From Ampullaceana balthica (lineage: Eukaryota; Mollusca; Gastropoda; Lymnaeidae), in the NCBI GenBank assembly GCA_944989445.1, contig CALYLW010000052.1, positions 1,387,253 to 1,451,252 on the forward strand: a stretch of DNA of 64,000 nucleotides, given 5' to 3'. The notes beneath the pieces were generated by a model, which saw only the letters and a program-made list of their open reading frames with translations, searched no databases and had not been told where the DNA came from. Position numbers and translations under genes: made by a program. How positions within the stretch are numbered: position 1 is the stretch's first letter; every line of letters begins with the position of its first letter. Shown here one piece after another: positions 55,443 through 64,000 of this stretch.

Positions 55443-56665
55443 TTGTTCTGGGTAATGTCCTTGGGTGGGTAATGTCCTTGGATAGGTAATGTCCTTGGAT
55501 GGATAATGTCTTTGGATGGGTAATGTCCTTGGGTGGGTAATGTCCTTGGATAGGTAATGTCCTTGGATGGGTAATGTCCTTGGATGGGTAATGTCCTTGG
55601 ATGGGTAATGTCCTTGGATGGGTAATGTCCTTGGATGGGTAATGTCCTTGGATGGGTAATGTCCTTGGATGGGTAATGTCCTTGGATGGGTAATGTCCTT
55701 GGGTGGGTAATGTCCTTGGGTGGGTAATGTCCTTGGATGGGTAATGTCCTTGGATGGGTAATGTCCTTGGATGGGTAATGTCCTTGGATGGGTAATGTCC
55801 TTGGGTGGGTAATGTCCTTGGGTGGGTAATGTCCTTGGGTGGGTAATGTCCTTGGGTGGGTAATGTCCTTGGGTGGGTAATGTCCTTGGGTGGGTAATGT
55901 CCTTGGGTGGGTAATGTCCTTGGATGGGTAATGTCCTTGGCTGGGTAATGTCCTTGGATGGGTAATGTCCTTGGGTGGGTAATGTCCTTGGATGGGTAAT
56001 GTCCTTGGATGGGTAATGTCCTTGGATGGGTAATGTCCTTGGATGGGTAATGTCCTTGGATGGGTAATGTCCTTGGATGGGTAATGTCCTTGGGTGGGTA
56101 ATCTCCTTGGGTGGGTAATGTCCTTGGGTGGGTAATGTCCTTGGGTGGGTAATGTCCTTGGATGGGTAATGTCCTTGGATGGGTAATGTCCTTTGATGGG
56201 TAATGTCCTTGGATGGGTAATGTCCTTGGATGGGTAATGTCCTTGGATGGGTAATGTCCTTGGATAGGTAATGTCCTTGGGTGGGTAATGTCCTTGGTGA
56301 GGTAATGTTCTTGGATGGGTAATGTCCTTGGATAGGTAATGTCCTTGGATGAGTAATGTCCTTGGATAGGTAATGTTCTTGGGTGGGTAATGTCCTTGGA
56401 TGGGTAATGTTCTTGGATGGGTAATGTCCTTGGATGGGTAATGTCCTTGGATGAGTAATGTCATTGGATAGGTAATGTCCTTTGGTGGGTAATGTCCTTG
56501 GATAGGTAATGTCCTTAGGTTGGTAATGTCCTTGGATAGGTAATGTCCTTGGATGGGTAATGTCCTTGGGTGGGTAATGTCCTTGGATGGGTAATGTCCT
56601 TGGATGAGTAATGTCCTTGGATGGGTAATGTCCTTGGATGGGTAATGTAATTGGATGGGTACAAT
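55443..56665 (-). repeat. 18-bp satellite-like array, about 68 copies
   Basis: Unit GGGTAATGTCCTTGGATG, with GGGTG, ATAGG and ATGAG variants that cluster. Divergence increases toward the right edge. Multiple-of-three period without stops keeps the minus strand open for 424 codons (cycles of ITHPRTLPIQGHYPSKD). The frame begins with about 20 non-repeat codons (MSMSTANLEDIRDNL). No evidence of expression is visible. Confidence 0.96.
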
Positions 56666-58365
56666 TAGATTATCCCTGATATCTTCGAGGTTGGCTGTTG
56701 ACATAGACATTTATGTTGTCATCCACAGCTTGGATGTTGTTGTTCTTTTCCTCGGCTTTAATTAAATCTTCTATTTCGATATTGTGGAGGCTACTGCACG
56801 CATTTGTTTACATTTTGTCCTGATATCTATACGTTCAACATAGGATTTTGTAAGTCAAAGTACTTTTAAATAATTTATTGCTGTTGTAAACAGTTAATTT
56901 GTGTGTAAATTCTTTGTTTTAAAGAATGACTTGACGTATTATGGTCTGATCTCGTTTATCTGAATCTGTTCAGGTCGGCTTCACTCAAAGACAAGAGTAA
57001 ACAATTGTCAGCCCACTAAATTCTGGGGTCTAAATCAAACGACTAAAGTATTTGTACGAAGCTAGACGAAATATCCACTCAGTATTTTTCACCAGCTAAC
57101 CGTGTGATGACGAAACAAGAAATCAAAATAAAACAAAAGATCTCATTAGCCGCTTGACCAATCACGTGATCTCGCAATCACAGAAACCTCACATTTTAGA
57201 TTAATTAAATCTGATTGTTAAAGCCGATTTATGAACTTCAGCTCGGTAAAATGGGCGTGACCCTGTGACCCTTAAGACGGTGAAATATATGTGATCTTCA
57301 GATTGTGAAATGCGCGCGACTCCATACCGTGAATAAATGTTGTAACATCACATCAAGGTTTTATTTTTAGACATCAGATCAGCACGTGATGTGAAAGTTT
57401 AGCTCTACAATATTGGTCTCTGACAATGGAGGCCACTTAAGTTTGTATTCATGATTTCTTCAGATATAGTTTTGAGTGTGTTCAAAACACACGAGTTTAA
57501 TGTCATTTCTGCCACCCTACTTGTTCAGGGTTCAAACCGTGTCGACAATCTGAGACCCACTTCTTAACAACCGGGGAGTCATTGGTTTGAGCACAGTTGT
57601 CTGTCTGTGTGGTCTCATTGTCTCAAGTCTGTGTGTTACGGGTACATCAGTCATTTGCACTCCATAGAAAGAAAATATCAGATTTGTATCCGTGTTTAAT
57701 TTCTAATACTCTCCTCAAACACATTTATTATTAAATGTAACAAAAGAGTTCTTTGTTCCTATGGAATCCTAAGCTTCTTCAGGGAATAAATATTTTTTTT
57801 TAGATTAAAAGAAACCCTTTAATTTTTCAATTTTAATTTTTTAAGCAACGCAAGATGAAAACCTCTGACTAATGAGACAGTTGGAATGTAATATGTTTGT
57901 CAAATCATTGGTTTCATGTAACGTTGTTGTTTTTGTTGTTTTGTTTTTGGTCGGGTTGCCAGACAATGATCAGACATAGTTTAACAAATAACGGCTTTTT
58001 TGTTTAACGAGAGACAACTCTGTTTGAATCAAGGATACGGTATCGATATTTCATGATAGAACGACGAATCCAAGTATTGAACATCGACTACAGTTATGGT
58101 AATTGTATCTTCTTCTACTGAAGATGATGAATGCGAGTGCAAAACATTAATTAGAAAGAAGGCGAAACAAAACAAATAATATTTTAGCAAAGAAAACATG
58201 AGGGTGGTGGATTGTAGGGGGAACATAACACAGTAAAAAATGAAGAATGAAAAATTTAGTTGAATAAAACAAATATCTCGTGATATTCCCCAGGGAATTG
58301 GTGATGGAATCAAGACAAAGGGAGTACAGATGTGTACGGTGGTTTGTTATAACCAGGAATAAGTG
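56666..58365. other. No gene seen
   Basis: Mostly unique-looking sequence. Paired motifs GACCCTGTGACC and GTGATCTTCAGATTGTGAAA at 57235-57330 suggest a weak ~50-bp duplication. No domain found in any frame. Confidence 0.5.
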
Positions 58366-58552
58366 TGGAGAGAGGGACAAAGAGTAGGGGGAGAACTAGA
58401 GAGAGAGAGAGAATGACATAGAGAGGGCAGGAATACAAAGAGAGGGATTTAGAGGGGGTAGGAATAGAGAGATAATTGGAGTGTCGGAGAGAAAGAAAAG
58501 AAGGGAGGAGACTGGAAGGAAGGGAGTGAGAGGGGGGTTGAGAGAGGGAAAG
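58366..58552. repeat. Purine-rich (GA/GGA) tract
   Basis: About 190 bp almost entirely A and G on the plus strand. Could form a triplex-type structure, but that is inference. Confidence 0.85.
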
Positions 58553-60108
58553 TGGTTGCTCTACTTTGGGACAAATAAATTATCCGAAATGCATCATTTG
58601 AATGAATATTGTGTCAAGGAACAGTTCCCCTTTCGCCGCCGTTATTGTTGGAAGTTTTTTTTTCTAGCCACCACTGTTCGACTGGCTATCTTTAGTAAAC
58701 TTTATAATTTTATTTTTAACATCTTCTTAATTTTTATGCGTTCAGAATCCTGAAATTTTCAAGACGGTTGCCTAGTTACAAAGCTCTTCTGTATGTCCTT
58801 GGTAAAATCAGTTTTTTGGAAGTGAGAGTATGAACGTTTAGTTAGAGATTTTCATCAATCAAAGTGTCTCATAGACCAAAGAGTGAAAGTGAGACTTGAA
58901 TTATGTAGTTAATATATGTGTAAAGATAAGGATGGCACGATTTCATCAGCAATCAGTGACTTTTAATGTCGTCCATTAACTTGTTATTACTCGTGTCGCG
59001 CTTTGGAAATAATAGCCTCCAACACAATGGGGCTCACGTTACCATTGGAAACCGTTGCGTCCCACATAAACAAACCAATCTCCATCTTACGTTTCATCCC
59101 TTGCCGGTTATAATACCTATGTTGAAGTCCTTAAAGTTAAACATGGCTGGATGTTACAATTTGTGGGTTGGGTCAGTTTTGTGGCGAGATATTGAACGCC
59201 ATCTTTACGTTTGTGTTACTTTATTGAACATGACAACAATCTGTGCACTTGGAGTGTGTCCGTTCAGTCACTATTTACTTGAGACACAGAAGTTTGTATG
59301 GACATTCCAAAGAAAATGCCTTGATTGACAGTCTAGAAACTTTAAAGCTACCATTACTAAAAGACAATGGAAGGTCTGACAGAAAAAGTCAATGGACCTG
59401 AAACATAGAATTGGTGGGGCCAAATATAAAGATGCGTGGGGCCAGATAGATTAGGTATGTGTGGACGAATGATGACCTGACCAATAGAGTTAGCCAATGT
59501 TTCAACTAACCTGAAGTTTAACCGACTGTTTCTGTGTAATAAACCTTCCCATCCCCTCTTATCTCGGCTCTAATCCCGGGCCTCTGGTCGGGTCACGTGA
59601 TACTAATGGGGAGATCTCAGATTTAAACGAGATATTTGAAGACGGCGGCCCTGAAGATATTCACTTAGGGCCCCGGGCTTGTTGGGTGGAGGCCTGCCAC
59701 GTCGTGGAGTTCTATGAAAGAGATTAATTGAGAGTCGGGGCTTTGTAACCGTTATCTCGAGTCCTGGAATTGTCCTCCGCCGGTGAGATAATCAAAGGAC
59801 TTCAATGAGACGGAAGAGTTTATTGGAAAAGTGCATTAGACTTTAGTTGCTGATGTACTTGAAGATGAATGCTGATCCTCTTGAAGTTTGTACGGGATCC
59901 CACCATTAAAAGAGCTTCTGTTTCTCCAACCTAACATCTAACGAATTTTGTTTTAGAGATTTAACATATTTATGCGTTTCATATTTATTGCTGCAGGCTA
60001 CATGGGAGTGAACTCCTGGAATCGGGGCTCTCAAAATCTATTTAGCAGGCCCCTCTTTTTCTTTTTTTTTCAAGCGTCAAACTCCCTGAACACAGATTGT
60101 CTTGTACC
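58553..60108. other. No gene seen
   Basis: Open frames near 58481-58753 and 58966-59328 have no recognisable domain. 59560-59830 is somewhat GC-richer (GGCCCCGGGCTTGTTGGG) without a clear coding frame. Confidence 0.5.
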
Positions 60109-60837
60109 AGGGGCGTAGCAATGGTTGGCGCCAGCTGGATCTTTCGGCTACAGCTGTCAGCCATAAAACCGAGCAGTAATTTATAATTACCACCCTTCAA
60201 GTAATGGTACATCCATCCCTCAGCAATCAGGACCCCTCTTTAGCGCAATTTCCCCATAGGACAAATTGCGTTTATATATTTGAAAAGTCTGTCCTGTATG
60301 GATGTCTGTTCGAGCTTGCACAAGCAACTACTCCTGAACCATACCAGATAGAGTATTCGGGTTCTTTGAAAATATTTTAAGGAGGTCCCAAGGATCTTCA
60401 CGTGCCAAAAAAAAATCCCGAAAAGGTTTACTGGATTTAATTGATTAATTTCGATAAATTATATTTTTTATAACGCATATATAGATCCCGTTAAGTTGCG
60501 GTTCATTATTTCGCGAGATCGGCTAAGTCGTGGTAATTCCATGACTCCCCAATTTTGTGAAGTGAAACAGCAAATTTGTTCTGCTATGCAAGAAATAAGG
60601 AAGTAAAACCTTTTTGTTCATGTATGCACGCCTAATAAATAATACTATTAGTACTATTACGAGGAAAAAGTATGCAAGTAACAAAAAGTATACATTATAC
60701 ATTATCAATAAATTGGAACAAAAAATATTAGAAATATTTTCTTAAATCTTAATCGAATTTTAATTTATCAAATTAATTTTAATCCATTAAAATTTTGTCG
60801 ATTAATCGATTAACTAATGGTTAATTTCCGTAGCCCT
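60109..60837. other. Two TE-like termini, no gene
   Basis: CAGGGGCGTAGCAATGG near 60112 resembles CAGTGGCGTAGC-type termini seen at 7417. 60783-60837 (GATTAATCGATTAAC, then TTTCCGTAGCCCTA) matches the right end of the element at 1271-3916. Neither has an identifiable partner. Confidence 0.4.
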
Positions 60838-61678
60838 AGAATGAATGCTTTCATCCATAGCGCTAATACTATCTATGCTAGACCAGCATGCTCGTTGCGC
60901 TTTGAAATTTTAAGACTCTATCAAATGATTAGGTCTTCACATTTTTCTTAACTTGATCTTTCTTTTTCACAGTCTTTCAAAAAATTTCGGAAGACTGTTC
61001 CACAATTTTGGTGACGCCGATTCAAAAGAGCGCACGCCAAAGGACTTCCTTCCGCATGTGTCCTTCCGCTAAGAGAACTTTCAGAATGGAGTACGTAGAA
61101 AATCGCACCCCCTTTAGAGATACATGCTCCAATTGTAATACCTCCCAACACGTAATAAGTAGCTTATTTAAAGAGAGCTGCATTGAAACTGATTTTTTTT
61201 AAAGCGCCATTTTATTGACCGGGACGTTGGTCCTGTAGTAAGAAAAAAGAGCCAAAGGGGTGATGAGGCGCATTCGTTACCCGGGAGAAAAGAATTAAAA
61301 AGCACGTATGTTTTTGTTTTTACCATAACAAGGGCGAAACACAAACTGTTCTTTAATTTATCTTTTGTTCAAGATTGAGAGGAAATGTTATAGAGTTAGT
61401 TATTGTGTGATTTATTTAGTAGCCTGGGCCGATGTTCAAATAAAACTATTGACTGGTTTCTCGTTGGTTCTTCTGTCATTGAGACACAGCTCATTAAAAT
61501 TAGCGGGGAATTTCTTTGAACACAGTCCGTGGTGAACTTATCGTCTGCCCTAACGTCGTCTCATGACGTCACAAGGGGGATGCTGTTTACGAGGAGAGAA
61601 AAAGACAAAAGTCTGATTTAAAACATTGAGATTCTATTTATGCAATGTTTCAAGTGAAACTAGAGTTTGATAATAACA
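60838..61678. other. No gene seen
   Basis: Overlapping short frames on both strands at 60948-61202, no domain recognised. Confidence 0.5.
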
Positions 61679-62251
61679 TGTGACAGGTAACTAGGTGTAA
61701 CGTCTCTTGGTGACGTATTACTTGTTAATGTGTTTTGTAGGTGTCAAGTTGTAGGGTATTGTTGACTCACAAGGCTTGGACTCAATAAACCAGAACACCA
61801 TTAGATGAATCTATCATTTATTTGCAACAGGAATCCTCCAATACATAATAACAACACTGTCTTTCATACACTACCAAAAACCGTCCCTCTAGCCTATCTT
61901 CTATTTACGTCCTCCTTCCCACACTACGTCACACTAAAACATGTGTCAACAATAGTGCGCACCGGCGCAACATTCTAACATTAACATTCCCAAGGCGGGA
62001 AAACCCCATTATACTATACAATTCCCTGACAGTAGGCGTTCTCACAATACAAAACCTTTCATGCAATAATCCTCTGAAGAATCAATGTCAATAAAATAAC
62101 TTTAATATGCACACTATGTACAGAAACATAACTTTGAGGTTTCACCACGTGGAGACGTCAGCCACACATTCGCCATTCCTCTCAGAACTCCTTTCACGCG
62201 CTTTACCCATGTGACCTCTCTGTCACTAATCTCGTGATTGTCACGTGACAT
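61679..62251 (-). mobile_element. Possible solo LTR
   Basis: The ~570-bp block begins TGTGACAGGTAAC and ends GTGATTGTCACGTGACA, so on the minus strand it starts TGTCACGTGACA and ends CA, as LTRs do. On that strand an AATAAA signal (about 61825) precedes the 3' end. A purine-rich GGATGGGGGTGAA lies immediately upstream (62252-62264), like a polypurine tract. No internal retroelement genes follow and no 5-bp duplication is evident. Confidence 0.35.
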
Positions 62252-62627
62252 TCACCCCCATCCTTAAAAAAAAATGTTTATGAAATACAACACTTTTGGT
62301 CTTAATAAAATAAAATTAATCTACATGTATATTCAAATTTCAAATATTTATCATCAATGGACATTCATTGCCTTACACACAATATCTAGACATGAAAATC
62401 AACAGAAACAAATCTGCAGGGCTTCGTCTACCTGTCCTGAGAGAACCAAACTGAAATTTAAACACATCTGTAATTTTGTGTAATCAAAACAACATTTAAC
62501 AATCAATATTCATAACATTAAGTATATTATCCAATGGAATTCACACATTGCTTCTTTTCCTTTGTTCTGTAGATAATAATACTAATAATAAAACATTCTC
62601 TGGTGTTATTGTATATTAATTTACAGA
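62252..62627. other. AT-rich lead into the terminal array
   Basis: No coding signal. Ends at the first unit of the 30-bp array. Confidence 0.5.
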
Positions 62628-64000
62628 ATGTCTGTATTTATTGCCATTCTACTTAATATGTCTGTATTTATTGTCATTCTACTTAATATGTCTGTATTTA
62701 TTGCCATTCTACTTAATATGTCTGTATTTATTGTCATTCTACTTAATATGTCTGTATTTATTGTCATTCTACTTAATATGTCTGTATTTATTGTCATTCT
62801 ACTTAATATGTCTGTATTTATTGTCATTCTACTTAATATGTCTGTATTTATTGTCATTCTACTTAATATGTCTGTATTTATTGTCATTCTACTTAATATG
62901 TCTGTATTTATTGTCATTCTACTTAATATGTCTGTATTTATTGTCATTCTACTTAATATGTCTGTATTTATTGTCATTCTACTTAATATGTCTGTATTTA
63001 TTGTCATTCTACTTAATATGTCTGTATTTATTGTCATTCTACTTAATATGTCTGTATTTATTGTCATTCTACTTAATATGTCTGTATTTATTGTCATTCT
63101 ACTTAATATGTCTGTATTTATTGTCATTCTACTTAATATGTCTGTATTTATTGTCATTCTACTTAATATGTCTGTATTTATTGTCATTCTACTTAATATG
63201 TCTGTATTTATTGTCATTCTACTTAATATGTCTGTATTTATTGTCATTCTACTTAATATGTCTGTATTTATTGTCATTCTACTTAATATGTCTGTATTTA
63301 TTGTCATTCTACTTAATATGTCTGTATTTATTGTCATTCTACTTAATATGTCTGTATTTATTGTCATTCTACTTAATATGTCTGTATTTATTGTCATTCT
63401 ACTTAATATGTCTGTATTTATTGTCATTCTACTTAATATGTCTGTATTTATTGTCATTCTACTTAATATGTCTGTATTTATTGTCATTCTACTTAATATG
63501 TCTGTATTTATTGTCATTCTACTTAATATGTCTGTATTTATTGTCATTCTACTTAATATGTCTGTATTTATTGTCATTCTACTTAATATGTCTGTATTTA
63601 TTGTCATTCTACTTAATATGTCTGTATTTATTGTCATTCTACTTAATATGTCTGTATTTATTGTCATTCTACTTAATATGTCTGTATTTATTGTCATTCT
63701 ACTTAATATGTCTGTATTTATTGTCATTCTACTTAATATGTCTGTATTTATTGTCATTCTACTTAATATGTCTGTATTTATTGTCATTCTACTTAATATG
63801 TCTGTATTTATTGTCATTCTACTTAATATGTCTGTATTTATTGTCATTCTACTTAATATGTCTGTATTTATTGTCATTCTACTTAATATGTCTGTATTTA
63901 TTGTCATTCTACTTAATATGTCTGTATTTATTGTCATTCTACTTAATATGTCTGTATTTATTGTCATTCTACTTAATATGTCTGTATTTATTGTCATTCT
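62628..64000. repeat. 30-bp near-perfect satellite-like array, about 46 copies, open at window edge
   Basis: Unit ATGTCTGTATTTATTGTCAT followed by TCTACTTAAT. Only the first and third units differ visibly (TTGCCATT). All others look identical up to base 64000, so the array continues beyond the window. The minus strand is open throughout (cycles of MTINTDILSR) because the unit is a stop-free multiple of three. Confidence 0.98.

Noticed and set aside
58966..59328. 120-codon open frame
   Set aside because: No domain, no codon bias, no splice or start support; consistent with chance.
62628..63997. 458-codon minus-strand frame (MTINTDILSR cycles)
   Set aside because: Purely repeat-driven, every unit has its own ATG, no flanking gene structure.

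Overview
This is eukaryotic, animal-type DNA that is almost entirely non-genic. No complete protein-coding gene is visible. The content is degraded transposable elements (TEs), tRNA-derived SINEs, one 5'-truncated L2-type LINE and an exceptional density of short-period tandem arrays. By my count more than 25 unrelated arrays cover roughly a quarter of the window. The TE mix (several hAT elements and hAT MITEs, a Helitron helicase fragment, a pogo-like MITE, L2 LINE, SINEs with an AAGAT-type tail) suits an invertebrate. A mollusc, perhaps a gastropod, is my best guess, but that is an inference from repeat style and not from a diagnostic gene.

Layout. 1-1157: flank and a 23-bp array. 1158-7417: a 6.3-kb composite that looks like one hAT-type element with a perfect 8-bp target-site duplication (TSD). 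It carries nested a second hAT-like element, a Helitron fragment, two MITEs, a SINE and a flawless 12-bp array of about 102 copies. 7.9-11.1 kb: small arrays, a SINE and a MITE. 11152-14431: full-length dead hAT element with two nested MITEs. 14.9-16.1 kb: 27-bp array. 16301-19111: second dead hAT element with a nested SINE and a MITE inside a MITE. 19.2-24.3 kb: 32-, 20-, 34-, 2- and 13-bp arrays and one possible short coding stretch near 22.2 kb. 25.7-30.0 kb: hAT MITEs, a 13-bp array and a 43-bp array whose unit is the end of a dispersed element. 30.0-35.1 kb: a dispersed family of about 500 bp, four copies in tandem. 35.1-36.6 kb: SINE and L2 LINE remnant. 37-41 kb: inverted-repeat element, small arrays, and a candidate first coding exon at 40073-40249. 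41.4-43.6 kb: 21-bp arrays, one split by a 1.26-kb element with 25-bp terminal inverted repeats and a TAA target duplication. 44.0-45.8 kb: third dead hAT gene, whose BED-finger segment has become a 54-bp minisatellite. 46.2-51.6 kb: more dispersed repeats and arrays. 52.1-54.0 and 55.4-56.7 kb: 30-bp and 18-bp arrays. 61.7-62.3 kb: possible solo LTR. 62.6 kb to the window end: near-perfect 30-bp array that runs off the edge.

The genes do not form a pathway. What unites the window is TE insertion into TEs, and tandem amplification of short pieces, in several cases demonstrably TE ends or TE coding segments. Long open frames over arrays (at 10.7, 41.3, 45.4, 52.0, 55.4 and 62.6 kb) follow from repeat units that lack stop codons, and I do not call them genes.
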